Positions 18,911 to 29,964 of a DNA stretch of 64,000 bases are shown here, in pieces. The first letter of the stretch is position 1. Every line of letters begins with the position of its first letter. Under the pieces are notes generated by a model. The model was given only the letters and a program-made list of their open reading frames with translations, was not told the DNA's origin and did not search any database. The DNA lies in contig JAJEKV010000054.1 in assembly GCA_021234155.1 (NCBI GenBank), positions 4,575,962 through 4,639,961 of the forward strand, read 5' to 3'. The position numbers and the translations under genes are program-made. Origin of the DNA: Isoetes taiwanensis. Its lineage: Eukaryota; Streptophyta; Lycopodiopsida; Isoetales; Isoetaceae.

Positions 18911-19388
18911 TGTGCTTGGTGTTTCTAAATTGGTTGAGATTGTTACTACAATAAGGGTGGAATTCTGATGTCTTTTTTAATGATTGACGTTATTGCATCA
19001 ATTCTTATATAAATCAACTTATTGTAAATTCTATTTGCTGTTGTTTTGAACAATATGAGCTCAACATTTGCATTACACTGCCCAGCCAATTACCGAACAA
19101 TCATGGTCAGTTTGGTGTTTGCAAAATTGCTTGCTGGGATTTTCGAGAAGCAGTTGACGAGCTGGGCAGAGGCAGCAGAGATACGGGCCCTCACCTAGGC
19201 AGGATTCAGACCCCGACACTCAACCATTGACCACATTTTCACATTGCAAACTCTGGTTGAAGACAGCAGGAACCACTGTCAGGATCTATATTGTTGCTTC
19301 GTGGATTTTGCAAAGGTATTTGACACTGTGCTTCTGGAAAAACTATGGGCAAGATTGCGACAGCTGGGGGTTCCTGTAGATTTGCAAA

Positions 19389-20234
19389 ATGCAGTGTACA
19401 GGCTATATGAAAGATGCTCGGGTCGGTTGCAGCCGACAAGCCAACCATTTGATTATGCACTGGGACACATCCATACGGCTACGAGTTACGGCGGGCTGGA
19501 AGGCACTATATGCAATGCAAAACAATAGTCATAGAGCGGAGTTGTATGATTGGACCCATCAGTCATACCTGTTCAAGGTCTTAGTGGAGCATGTCCTTTT
19601 ATACGGGGTTGAAGTATGGGGCCCAGTAGTATCCCTCGCTACTAGGAATGATTTGGAGCAGGTGCAGAAAGCCTTCTTGCTACGAGCACTAGGGGTGAAG
19701 TCCACAGTCCCATATCAAATTCTACTGCAGAAGACAGGATTCTTGCCTCTTCAGAGGGCGGCCCTTGATCGCCACATTGTCTATTTTCAGAAGGTGGTCA
19801 ATATGGACGATGCTCGTCTCCCTAAACTAGCTTATATCATGGCAATGGGGCCACAGCGCCTCAAGGCCTGCTTGAGGGAAAAGAGAGCTCAATGGATGGC
19901 TAGATGGAATGTGCAGGAGCACAGATGCATACATGTGCAAACAGAGGCAAATTGCCATAGCTTGAGGCAATATCTTGACGCTTGCTTCATCAGCAAGTTT
20001 TGGGATGCCAGCGCCCTTGAACAGGTCAAGACAACACACTACCAGCGCCACATAAATCCCACATTGGAACGAGGCCCGCAATGCTACTTGCGCACCCACT
20101 TGCCCATGAAAAGACACAGACTCATTGCTTCCATTCGCACAGGGGCACATCATCTTCGAATTGAGACAGGCAGATGGATTGGTGAGCCACGCGTCGGGCC
20201 GTGCTCATCAATGCTGCCAAATGGGAGTCATTGA
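19389..20234 (+). CDS. LINE post-RT region, copy 1
   Basis: A 281-aa open segment. From residue about 40 it reads as the conserved LINE C-terminal domain (LVEHVLLYGVEVWGP, DLEQVQKAFLLRALGVKS, LPMKRHRLIASIRTGAHHLR). The Cys/His motif itself (HQCCQMGVIEDGSHTLQSC) is in the next frame (20125-20445), so a frameshift lies near 20190. The copy is not functional. Confidence 0.85.
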   Translation: MQCTGYMKDARVGCSRQANHLIMHWDTSIRLRVTAGWKALYAMQNNSHRAELYDWTHQSYLFKVLVEHVLLYGVEVWGPVVSLATRNDLEQVQKAFLLRALGVKSTVPYQILLQKTGFLPLQRAALDRHIVYFQKVVNMDDARLPKLAYIMAMGPQRLKACLREKRAQWMARWNVQEHRCIHVQTEANCHSLRQYLDACFISKFWDASALEQVKTTHYQRHINPTLERGPQCYLRTHLPMKRHRLIASIRTGAHHLRIETGRWIGEPRVGPCSSMLPNGSH

Positions 20235-20469
20235 GGACGGATCTCATACCCTTCAAAGTTGCCCAGCATATGATCAAATCCGGACGCGCTATGCTGAGTT
20301 GGTCAGGCCTGGCCAGCCGCTACATGTGACATTAAGCACGGCCTCCGTACGGGTGCTAGGATCATACCTTCAGGAGGTCATGGACATGCGAGATCAGCTA
20401 TGTCCCCGGGTTTATTTCATGATGATGTATACTTGCACAGTTTGACAGCATTCTTATTACTGCCACGGT

Positions 20470-20515
20470 TTTTCCCTCGAAAACCCTTCGGGGCGAGGGT
20501 TTTTTAACCCGGACA
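20470..20515 (+). other. LINE 3' UTR hairpin with TTCG loop
   Basis: CCCTCG and CGAGGG pair around an inner CCC-TTCG-GGG stem-loop, between GGTTTTT and TTTTTTAACC. The same hairpin lies in the minus-strand fragment at 27727-27770, and a shortened form at 32680-32710. Confidence 0.7.
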
Positions 20516-20578
20516 GTAATAAGTTTCTTCCGGCTCTTCTGGGTCCCATAGGCCGATTGGTCTCAGTGGACGATAAAA

Positions 20579-20700
20579 AACTATTCTTATTCTTATTCTT
20601 ATTCTTATTCTTATTCTTATTCTTATTCTTATTCTTATTCTTATTCTTATTCTTATTCTTATTCTTATTCTTATTCTTATTCTTATTCTTATTCTTATTA
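20579..20700 (+). repeat. (TTATTC)n microsatellite, LINE tail
   Basis: About 20 uninterrupted hexanucleotide units directly after the LINE 3' UTR. Confidence 0.97.
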
Positions 20701-21390
20701 TGAGCTCCAAATTGAAGGATAATACAATCTACTTTTTATTATATGTGGATAACACAATCTACTTTTTAGTATATGTTTTGCTTGAAAAGTAGCATTTTGA
20801 TGGTTAAATATGGAAAGTTCCAGGTTTGAAGAATACTGGCTTTGACGCAAAGACTGTCGTAGGACAGAGAAGATATCATTAGGGTTGTTTGACATCGATG
20901 TTTATGATAGGTTTAACTCCCATAACATGTGTTCTCAATGGAAATGGTTTGCTTGTTCTATTGTTTCCTTTTGTTTACATACGTCATTCTTCCAAAATAT
21001 CATTACACATGTTTTCTACTTTATTTATCTATTCCTACACAATTCACAAGGCCCCAAAGGGGCCAAAAAAATTTGAGCTAACACAAAATATTACATCCAA
21101 CACTTTAAAATTAAATACTCCCTGAACCCCCTTTGATTTGGTGACGTAGGGCTCTGAAAAGTAGATTGTGTTATCCACACATAATGAAAAGAAGATTGTA
21201 TTATCCTTCAATTTGGAGCTCATAATGCAAATGTTGAGCTCATATTGTCCAAAACAATAGCGAATAGAATTTAGAATAACTTGATTATGTAAGAATTGAT
21301 GCAATAACGTCAATCATTAAAAATACATCAAGATCCCACCCTTATTGTAGGAACAATCTCAACCAATTTGGAGACACCAAGCACCCAAAC

Positions 21391-22560
21391 CAAAGGGGAT
21401 ATCTAGCATAATAAACAGGAGGTTGCTTTTATATTTTTATACGCTTTTCCACATGGTTTTCCTATGATTTCATTCTTGTATTCGTGCAGGTGTACTAAAT
21501 AGTATTTTTAGAGTGCTCTCTTTCTGAGCCATTGATTTTGAATTAGAAATGCAATCATGTGGTTGTGATGTCTCAAAGTTTTGGATCGAAGCAGATATCC
21601 ATCAAATCTGTGGGGGGTGGGGGGGATTGGGATTAGATTTTGGAGCGTTAAAAGGCAAGGACAGAGATTTCGAGATATTCAATTATAACAACACGAAATG
21701 AAAACTCTCCATGTTGATTTTAGGTTTTGAGAGACCCCATTGGATCCACATGGATGCCATATAGGCACCGCATGGGTTGAATATCTTTCTTTCCTTGTCT
21801 TTTATAATGTTGGAGTGGTCTTCAATAGGCCATTTAGCCATGCTTGACATGGTTGACCAGGTTGTTTCTATTTCCAAAAATATACCAATAAAGCAATGGA
21901 TCAACTTACGTCCAAGTGCTTTGAAATACTTATGAAAATTTGATATGAAAGAATTATTTGTGTTGTCCGAGCACATTTGTCAGATGCACTATCACGTATT
22001 GGTAAATGTTTAAGTGTAGATGAAGTAAAGGGCAAGGGGGGATAGAGTCAAAACCCAAGGTTCTATAAGAAATCTATTTGATGGAAATATGATTAAACAA
22101 TTATAGGTTCGTGAAGAACTAGTGAACTAGTCTTGTTTGGAATAGACGAATTGGGTTGGGATTAAACTATCCATGGATAGGATTCTTCTAGAATGCAAGT
22201 CAACATTAGATTGTACTTTACAAGAACAAAGAATAAACCTAGCATGATGGAAGATTTTGGCAATGTGAAAGAATGGATGAGCATTAAATGTTGTGACCAA
22301 GGGCATGTGCAAAAGGGTCAACCAAAATATAAACTAGAGTAAAATAATCAAATCAAATACTTTTGCTTTTGAAGAAAACGAAAGTATTCTTGGTTCGAGG
22401 ACCACAAGCACTAAATTTCTGTTACCACCAGGAAAAATTCTCGTCTCATTTTATCTGCCATTTTAGATACTCGAGCGCCAGCGTTGTCAAGAGACACGTC
22501 ATCTCAGAAAATCACGTCGTCGAGTGCAGTTGATCTTGACGGCACGTCGGGTATTAAAGA
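21391..22560. other. No gene recognised
   Basis: Unique-looking AT-rich sequence. A G-rich run GGGGGGTGGGGGGATTGGG lies at about 21612. Confidence 0.4.
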
Positions 22561-22594
22561 GCTGCAAGCCCGGAACAAAATATTTTTACCCCGG

Positions 22595-23056
22595 TTATTG
22601 TGATTCCATCGCAAAAAATTCCATCCCGCAGAATCACCAGGCCGGAGACCCCGTTATCCGTACCAGAGCCCCCGTTATCCGTACCTGACAGGGTCGCTTT
22701 CAGGTCATTTATACCTTCCGACGGAATCACAACTTTGCCATTCCGCCAGATGGAATCACCAATTTACGATTCTTCGAGATGGAATCACCGCTCATGTATT
22801 CCACCAGACGGAATCACAACCGTATTATTTATTCCGCGAGACAGAATCACAATCGTGCTATTCCGCCAGACGGAATCACAACCATGCTATTCCGCCAGAT
22901 GGAATCACGAACGTCTGATTCCGTGAGATGGAATCACCACTTACGTATCCCGCCAGACAGAATCACAACATTGCTATTCCGCCAGATGGAATCACAACCA
23001 TGCGATTCTGCCCGGTGGAATCACAAATGTAAGATTCTTCGAGATGGAATCACCAT
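22595..23056. repeat. ATTCCGCCAGANGGAATCAC palindrome array
   Basis: About 14 units of about 30 bp. Each has a short imperfect palindrome (ATTCCG-N5-CGGAAT with changes) and a degenerate 9-11 nt linker such as AACCATGCT or AACGTCTG. Related units (GTGATTCCG...) recur at 24603-24845 in the other terminal repeat. Confidence 0.9.
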
Positions 23057-23176
23057 GAATGCAGATGAGTGGCAGATTCTCAAAGTATACATTTGCTTTC
23101 TACATTTGCTTGCAAAAGCAAGCAGGGTCCATTGGAAGAAAATATAAACTTGTGCTACTCCATTTTTTGTGTGCCT

Positions 23177-23303
23177 GTCCATTGTATTCTATGCACTGCC
23201 CAGAATTTTTATAGATGGGGATTTGAACCTCTTGCCAATGTCCATTGTTATTCTATGCACTGCCCAGAATTTTTATAGATGGGGATTTGAACCCCTTGCC
23301 AAT
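23177..23303. repeat. 63-bp tandem duplication
   Basis: Two copies containing TTCTATGCACTGCCCAGAAT and ATAGATGGGGATTTGAACC (23177-23239 and 23240-23303). Confidence 0.9.
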
Positions 23304-23517
23304 ATTGGCAATGCCATGCCATGGCCGCTTTAAAGCAAAAACAAGAAACAAGGATCCAGTTTAGGGTACAGTGTGAAAACAGTTTAGGGAGCCATCGTTT
23401 TGTGGTGATGCGTTTTCCGGCTCTGGATTCACATTTTAGGTCATAGTATTAACCAGAAATACTATTTTCCCTCAAATCCCTGCATCCAAAGCAAGGGTTA
23501 ATAAACCATACTGGTCT

Positions 23518-23775
23518 TTGCAGTGCGAAAGGCTCTTACAGATATTCAAGACTTTTGAGCTTCCCAATGGAAGGAGAGATTTCTCCAGCCAATGTAAGTT
23601 GCGTGAGATTGCTGCAGAGACAGCAAGCAACAGGGGGTTAAGAGCGAAATCATTTGAATATGATGCAGAGGCAGTTTTATCTCAGTATTGCTCGGGAGCT
23701 AAGATGAGTAAAAATTCAAATGCAAGCTCTGATGATATGCGCTGCCATTTGCTTAGATCTACTGCACCGGATTAA
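23518..23775 (+). pseudogene. Possible captured host exon in the MULE-like element
   Basis: An 85-aa ORF starting just after an acceptor-like CTGGTCTTTGCAG. It has a balanced composition unlike the surrounding repeats (CERLLQIFKTFELPNGRRDF, KLREIAAETASNRGL, EYDAEAVLSQYCSG). Family unknown. A captured gene fragment, as in Pack-MULEs, would fit. Confidence 0.4.
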
Positions 23776-24189
23776 AGTTCAATCTCTGAAAATGCTGAAA
23801 ACGGTCGAAGGTTGTGAACCAAATCTCGAAATAAACAGTTCCGGCATTGAATGAATGAGCCGTGTTGCCATGGGCCCTGTTGAACAGTTCAAAGCAGTTG
23901 GGCGGGCTACAGAAGTTTCTAACTTACAGGCTGACAACGGCCAGAGTTACATTGTCGCAGGTAACGCCCCGCCATAGGCAAGGATCTCGATCCTCGCAGT
24001 CATCCCAATCGTAGAGCTCCGCCATATCCACTGCTTCCTAAACATTCATCCACAAACCAACTAGCCTAACCTTGATTCTGCAGGCAACCGCTCCGCTCAT
24101 CTCTTCCTCCTGGCTGACTCTTCTTCTCAAAGCCGATCATTTTATGCTTCATCTCATGCCAGAATCGAAGTTTCTAGCGACCCCCTGTT

Positions 24190-24560
24190 TTCTGTCATAG
24201 CCTAGCCATGCTGCCGGATCTGTAAAAGAAAATAAAAAGATTAGTAAGAAAAGAAGGAAGAATATAAGGTGAAGCAGCCCCGGATCCCTTACCCTTTGCC
24301 GGACGGAACCATGAAGAAGTATAACTATCAGAAGAAAACCAACAGCTGCTTAGGTCTTACTGCCGCCATACCCTAAAGCTTAAAAAATGAAGCACGAAAT
24401 AGCTCTTAAAAATGAAGCACCGAAATGTTTTCCGCCATAGCCACCATTCCGGATCTGTAGAAGAAAGTAAAACGATAACAAGAAAAGAAAAGAAGGAAGA
24501 TCGCCCGGAGCAAGCCGCCATAGCTGGCACTGCAGTGGCTGAAAAAACCTCCAAGAAGAA
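24190..24560. repeat. Imperfect direct duplication, purine-rich
   Basis: GCCGGATCTGTAAAAGAAAA...AAGAAAAGAAGGAAGA at about 24212-24265 recurs as TTCCGGATCTGTAGAAGAAA...GAAGGAAGA at about 24449-24500. CCGCCATAGC motifs recur next to it. Confidence 0.65.
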
Positions 24561-25462
24561 AAGGACGTAAAAAATTTGAATTTTTTAGTTTTATATTTCA
24601 AATGGTGATTCCGTGGCATGGAATAACAGAGCGGTGATTCCGTCCGGCGGTATTTTGCGGATGTGATTCCGCCGGAAGGTATAAAATGGACGGCCAGGAT
24701 GGACCCTACAAACGGATGGCTGGGATCCATCAGAAAGAAGGTACACCTGACGTTGTCAGGTACGGAAAACGGGGCCTCCAGAACGGATCCCGTTCCCAGA
24801 GGGTCTGTGATTCCGCGGGAGGGAATATCTTGCGATGGAATCACAATAACCAGGGTAAAAATATTTTCACGCTGCAAGCCCCATGCCTTTTTTTTAATCT
24901 CAGAAAATCATTATTATCTACGGATCCGGTGAAAAGGAAGCAGAAAAAATGTTACAGGCGCTAACTGTGACTGCCATGAAACACATCAGACTGCCGGTTT
25001 CTGACACTGCCACGACAGCTGCACCTGCAAGACCTTTTTTTGTATTCCCGATTGGAGGCACCCGTGTGATGCTATGCATCCTTTTCTTTGGTACGTTTAG
25101 ATGACCTTTTGTTTTAGGGCCCTTCCTTGTGCAGTAAATATTTTCACCTGTCCATTAAGTTATTGTTTGCATTCTTTTATTGCCCACATCTGTCCTCTTC
25201 ATTCCCTTTCAATTTGTTTGGGTTCTTTATGTCCCCATACCCTTGCATTTACGCCTTCCTTCCAAACATTTAATCCCACATTCAATGTTCCTAAGAAATA
25301 CAATTCTCGAACTTGTTTTATATGCATTGGCCATCAAGGCCTTTGTCAAAAAAGATTTTATAACCTTTGTTTTTGACCCAGTGTAGCTCCCATCAATTCT
25401 TTCCATGGCCTTGCCCTAGAAAAAGAACAAAAAAACATCTCTTACCCTTATTTTTCTTCCCA

Positions 25463-25775
25463 GCACATAGCACATTTTGATCCATTCAATGACCACTGGC
25501 ACAATGAAATTGCATTATAATGGTAACCTTTGACCTAGCACATAAAACACATCAATTGATTCAATGGCAATTGCCAAAAAGAAATTCCATTACAATGTTA
25601 GTCTTTGACCTAGCACATATCCTCATGTCTCCAAAGTTTACCTATAGGAGTTGAGTAACGTGAATGTCCTTACTGTCCTTGATTTAAGTTTCACAAGGAC
25701 AAGGATATGTAGGAGTAAGTAACGTGAATGTCCTTATTGTCCTTGATTTAAGTTTCACAAGGACGAGGATGGCCT
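25463..25775. repeat. Two pairs of tandem duplications
   Basis: First pair about 75 bp (CTTTGACCTAGCACATA, about 25463-25620). Second pair 64 bp (GTAACGTGAATGTCCTTA, CTTGATTTAAGTTTCACAAG at 25655-25718 and 25719-25775). The region 24882-25462 holds no convincing gene. Confidence 0.85.
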
Positions 25776-26207
25776 CACTGGTATAAGATTAATGAGAATG
25801 TTAAATCTCATGTTGTAGGAAAGCACCGAAAAACGAGTATACCGATGCAACGCTTTTTCACCTAGATCTTTTACTTCCTTAACTCGTCGAAAACATGTAA
25901 AGAAACTATAATATTGAATCCCTTGGTTCAATTCCCCCCATGCTCCTCATAACCTCTTTTCCACCTCCCCTAAAGGGGAGGGGGAAGCATTTCTACCTGA
26001 TGAGACCGTCTCCTCTCTTCTTATCTTCTTAGAAAAGATGGTAGCACAGCCTGGCTTGAAGGACGTAGTCAAGATAAGGGTACATACTGAAGTATGATAG
26101 GATTTTTTGGATACTTGTTATCAATTTTGCTGGTACAAATCTTATTTAGTTGTAAATACCTACTCTATAAAGGTATATTGGCTTTTCTGGCTCCGTTTGA
26201 TGAGGAC

Positions 26208-27345
26208 TTTTTTTTTTTTAAGGACGAAAAGCAAGTTTATTAATCACAAGCCAAATCTCATCTAGTTGTGTAAGCACAAGACAACGCTTCCAAAGCACGA
26301 GCCTGAAGCATTATGTACTCACTCCAGCATATCTTAATTTGAAGATACTGCGTCCAATTATAGTGTCTCACTTCTTCCCTGAGGGAGGAAGAGTCATAAG
26401 CCAAAAGTAACCAACTAGACCCGAAATGATCACAGTAACCAATTAAACCCGAGATGAAATGCCTTCCGTTTATCTGGGGCCCATGCACCTGGATACTAGG
26501 AGAACAATTTGGCGATTTAATGTATTATTAAATAATGCTGGAAGCCAAGACCATGCTGGTTGAAGTTCTGGACAAGAAAAGAGGCAATGCTCAAGTGTTT
26601 CGACATCTGAAAAGCAAAGCGAGCATATTGCAGAGTCGCGAGGATCATAGCCGCAAGGCATTTACACGCAAACACCTATGTAAGACTTGCCACCAAAGTA
26701 CAGAAACTTTAGGATGGAGCAACTTATCCCAAAGCCAGCGCCATGTGCGAGCCATATGTGATGAGGACCCTTTTGCCCTTAAGCCCTTATGTGATTTTCT
26801 TCCATGATAAGTAGAAAATCTTCCCTCCTTTAAAAATAAAGATATTGAATCCCAGCCTCTAATATTTACAACTAAATTGCAGAGGCTTCCATAGTATTCT
26901 TTCTGAAAAATGTCTTGGGGTCATGATCAAGAAGGTTGAACATTTCCCGTTGATGCCTCGCGATGTACTGGGCCTTCTTGCATTTGAGAAAACTCTAGTT
27001 TTGTAGGCTTGCTTGCACTCGCAAAGCAAGACGAGTGACCAATTGAAGCAAGCATTTAAGTTCCTTACATTCAGCATCAAACCACCAGTTCTGTCAAAAA
27101 CTTGCCATGTGTGAGGGCTTCCATGGAGGGAATCTCCCAAAACATATCTTGACAACAGTGGGGAGTACAACGATCAACTCGCCAATCTGTTGCTTTAATA
27201 TGGAGAGTTGCAAAATTCCTGCTAACTCATCTGTGAGCATCTCGGCATAGGACTCTACATCATCTAGTCCAAGCGCTTGAGACAAGCGAAGGTATCTGGA
27301 TACGGGATCTGAATAAGCTGCCATATTAGCTGAAGGAAGTGGGGT
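26208..27345 (-). mobile_element. L1-like LINE fragment with poly(A)
   Basis: Read on the minus strand. It begins with an endonuclease-end/linker segment (CFGRFPPWKPSHM, WWFDAECKELK, KKAQYIARHQREMFNLLDHD), then lacks the RT core. It continues with the pre-zinc region (WRWLWDKLLHPKVSVLWWQV, LHRCLRVNACKC) and a zf-RVT domain (CSLCFSDVETLEHCLFSCPE). It ends in a poly(A) tract (plus-strand T run at 26208-26219). Several frame changes make it non-coding. The internal deletion is inferred from the missing FADD/YADD block. Confidence 0.8.
26470..26661 (-). pseudogene. zf-RVT domain fragment
   Basis: CSLCFSDVETLEHCLFSCPE followed by LQPAWSWLPALF, the reverse-transcriptase zinc-binding pattern of plant LINEs. 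It is part of the 26.2-27.3 kb relic. Confidence 0.8.
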
Positions 27346-27630
27346 TGATTGTCTGAATCCACCTCTTCAGCTCTACTATTTGTGTCGACTTACAGGCGTG
27401 TGACAAGGTGCAGATCTCGCGCAGCCTTGTCAGATCCCGCTCAGTTTGATACGAACCTGTAATTCCAAGCTCTATCAACAACAACAATTATCACGAAACA
27501 AAGCAAATAAACGCAGATCCACCCCTTAAGGGCAAAGCTCACCACCCAACTGGGCTATCCTGAGCAAGAGAACCACTGAGAAAGACTAAATTTTAGAAGA
27601 ATGAAAGGTTTAAGGAATACAAAGTAGCCA

Positions 27631-27787
27631 ATAGAATAGAATAGAATAGGTTTTTGATCGTCCACGGAGACCAATTGGCCTGTGGGACCCAAACAAAAAG
27701 AGAGCAGCAAGCATATTACTGTCAGGATTAAAAAACCCCCGCCCCGAAGGGTTTTCGAGGGAAAAACCTTCGCAGTAATAAGTATGC
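27631..27787 (-). mobile_element. LINE 3' end (copy 3) with (TATTC)n tail
   Basis: The reverse complement matches the 3' UTR of LINE copy 1: ACTTATTACTGC, the TTCG hairpin, GGGTCCCACAGGCCAATTGG, GTGGACGATCAAAAACC. The tail is a pentanucleotide (TATTC)n repeat at 27631-27649. It is a very short 5'-truncated copy of about 157 bp. Confidence 0.85.
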
Positions 27788-28797
27788 TAGAGCCTCTGCT
27801 CTCGCAAAATCTCAAATTCAAGGGAAAAGATAGATTTAAGAATTGGCTAAGGAAGGAATTTGAGAATACTGAAAGATTCTCCAATCAATCAGCTATCACA
27901 GCAAGAGCTTAGGCTAAGGATTCAAGCTATAGAATTACAGATTAAGAATGAAGGTCACGCTCAGGTCGTTGTAGAAATTTGGTTGCAGATGTTGCTGTAG
28001 AAAATTGGTTGCAGAAGCGAAGCTGATCCCCAAATTGTTGGTGTCTGCTCTTATATAAGGATTACTGATCTTTTACAAAAGGCCTTTATGTTGCACAAGC
28101 CCTTTTTATCACCTTTGACTCCATAAAGGTAGTTGCTTAAATTAGATGTCCCTTTTTAATTTCCAAGGCCATATGTGATATTAATTGCTAGCTTAACAAA
28201 GATATATCACCTAGATACTTTGGTCCAATACTTGCAATCTAACTTTATTTCTCGTTCTCTTCCCATAGCCAGTCCCTCGAGCACCACCATATCAATTCCT
28301 CTCTTTCCTGGGATTGATCGTCCCCGATCAAGGAATTATATGGCAAATTAACACAACCAAGTCTATGTTGCAACCCTGATTGAGTCCACAACCAGAAATA
28401 ATCAAATCAGACCCTTTAGGCTAAAAATTTATCAAGATCAACTATTATGCTGCAGTCATAATAGCTGTCTCAAGATGTACATTAAAACAGACTTTAAGGA
28501 TATAGAAGATCAAAATTAAATAAATACAACACAATTCCTTAAGAATCAAAGTTGGATAGGCATAAGGGTTTGGAAAGGAATGCCTTAGAATCCCCAAGGC
28601 AAGTTGTCTGCAAAATTTAAAATTTTAAGCTTAGTTGTAGCTTATTGGAAGGAAATGTTCAAAATAATGAAGCATAATCTACAATCACAATTAACCAAGC
28701 ATAGTATAAAATTTTGTTAGGAGTCAAACTCAAAATAATTCTTATCTGAGGGTAGCCAAAGACATGGCTTCAAATAAAATTCTAGAATCCATATAAA
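27788..28797. other. No gene recognised
   Basis: AT-rich. Nothing supported. Confidence 0.4.
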
Positions 28798-28829
28798 CTA
28801 GTTATGGTGCCCGGCGTTGCCGGGCTTTA
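28798..28829 (-). mobile_element. Helitron 3' terminus
   Basis: On the minus strand a hairpin with GCCCGGC and GCCGGGC around AAC is followed by ACCATAA and ends CTAG before a T. This matches the plant Helitron 3' end (GC-rich hairpin about 10 nt before CTRR, insertion between A and T). The element would extend rightward on the plus strand. I did not find its 5' TC terminus. Confidence 0.6.
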
Positions 28830-29730
28830 CTACAATTTGAAAGGATGGTGATTTAATTATTGGCTAGAAGAAAGAATGGCAATAGTGTGAGGGGGATTAT
28901 TGGATGTTTTGTGTTGATTTCGTGTGTAATAAAAATGCCCAAAGAAGAGGCCTCTAGCTACATGGTGAAATGCGTCATAACCCAAAAGACATGCTTATGC
29001 CCCCTACGTTTCTCTTAAATTTTATAGGTCAAATTTTTTCTCTTGTATTTTATAGGCAAGAAAGGTGGATTCAATGTCTAAGCAGAATTATACTTGTAAT
29101 AAGAAGGCATGAACTTGTAGCGCAAAGAGCATATACAATTTTTTATCATTGTTAATGCTAAGTATTTCTCTAGGATCGGCATACATCCATTGGCTCATAA
29201 GTGTTTTTAGTTGAATTATATAGCGGTTCATCATGGTCAATTGTAGGAGAATCTCATATAGCATAAAAAGATGTATTGAGTTTTGACACAACTATGGCCT
29301 ACACATAGTTAGCAAGGGTTCCATTAAGTTGTTTAGATAGTTGTACATTTCAATAGGATAATTTACATGTAGTGACAATTGCAATGATGCTTGTAGTGGT
29401 GTTTGGAATGATGCTTGTCTTGGAAGAAGTTAGAATGCATCAATATAGGAAAAAGTCCACAACATGTTTTGTCTGGAGGTTTTCAAAGTTTTTTCTGTTA
29501 TGTTGATATTCTTATTTTATGCAGGCATCATTATAGGATGCATGACATAGGTTCGCGACAAGAGTTCAAGCCATCTATACATTGTGCTTATTAACAAAAC
29601 TTATGGTTGCTTGCGTTTATATTTTTAGGATTAGAAAAATCAAGAGACATATATATTTCCTCTTCGCTCGGTACGGGTCATTTCCTTCCTCGCGTGGACA
29701 CTCTAGGCAATACCTCGAGAACATTGACGA
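28830..29730. other. No gene recognised; possible Helitron interior
   Basis: AT-rich and without ORFs of note. Confidence 0.3.
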
Positions 29731-29964
29731 TTGTTTCTCATTAAGTATGCAAAAAGATGGAAGGGTTATGGAGCTGTTAAAATCATGATATTAAGATGGC
29801 TGATCCTTCATCAGTGCCTCCAAACCAATGATTATAGGGTCAACTATGATAGTTTAGTGACCAAATTCTGTCCTCTTGGATGTGGGGCCATGGAATCTTC
29901 TGACCATGTCTTTTTATGCCCAAAAATTGCATATTTTGAACTCGAACATCCCAACTCAACCTAG
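29731..29964 (+). pseudogene. zf-RVT LINE fragment
   Basis: The open segment shows the pre-zinc and zinc region: LRWLILHQCLQTNDYRVN and CPLGCGAMESSDHVFLCPKI. Downstream to about 30250 are degraded continuations. An A-rich stretch at 30847-30875 may be its tail. Confidence 0.6.

Larger units (their letters stand above)
19076..20700 (+). mobile_element. LINE copy 1 with (TTATTC)n tail
   Basis: Insertion limits are set by the empty copy in the right arm of the inverted repeat. The element is 5'-truncated. It has RT fragments (AGFRPRHSTIDHIFTLQT, VDFAKVFDTV, LQNAVYRLYERC) and an internal deletion that jumps from before the catalytic YADD to the post-RT region. The C-terminal region contains a Cys/His knuckle. 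The 3' UTR has a hairpin and GGTCTCAGTGGACGATAAAA before the simple-repeat tail. ATTA may be a short target duplication (19072-19075, 20697-20700). Confidence 0.9.
18911..21390. repeat. Long inverted repeat with LINE-split left arm
   Basis: The left arm is 18911-19075 plus 20701-20776, and the right arm is about 21161-21390 in inverse orientation. Both arms share GTGCTTGGTGT, ATTGGTTGAGATTGTT, AATGATTGACGTTATTGCAT, CAATATGAGCTCAACATTTG and TGAGCTCCAAATTGAAGGAT. The right arm is uninterrupted and shows the original sequence. The left arm carries a LINE. The spacer between arms is about 385 bp without ORFs. Confidence 0.85.
22572..24870. mobile_element. Mutator-like nonautonomous element (2.3 kb)
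   Basis: Flanked by an 11-bp direct duplication GCTGCAAGCCC (22561-22571 and 24871-24881), the size expected for MULEs. Terminal inverted repeats start near AAAATATTTTTACCC and continue GGTTATTGTGATTCCATCGC. They also include a shared CCGTACCTGAC block and extend about 170 bp with gaps. Between them are a palindrome array, a direct duplication, purine-rich duplicated sequence and one exon-like ORF. No transposase is visible, so movement would need a partner element. Confidence 0.8.

Noticed and set aside
20504-20710. Arg-Ile repeat protein on the minus strand
   Set aside because: Direct translation of the (TTATTC)n microsatellite.
22595-23056. CRISPR-like array
   Set aside because: The regular 30-bp period and palindromic repeat look CRISPR-like, but the repeat is degenerate, the linkers are only 9-11 nt and also similar to each other, and the block lies within a transposon terminal repeat in a plant genome.
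25101-25386. Hydrophobic 91-aa ORF
   Set aside because: T-rich composition produces Phe/Leu/Ser runs. No start context or domain support.
26198-26768. 10-bp direct repeat TGATGAGGAC as target duplication of the minus-strand LINE fragment
   Set aside because: LINE-like reading continues to the right of 26768, so the match is probably chance or marks a nested event that I cannot resolve.
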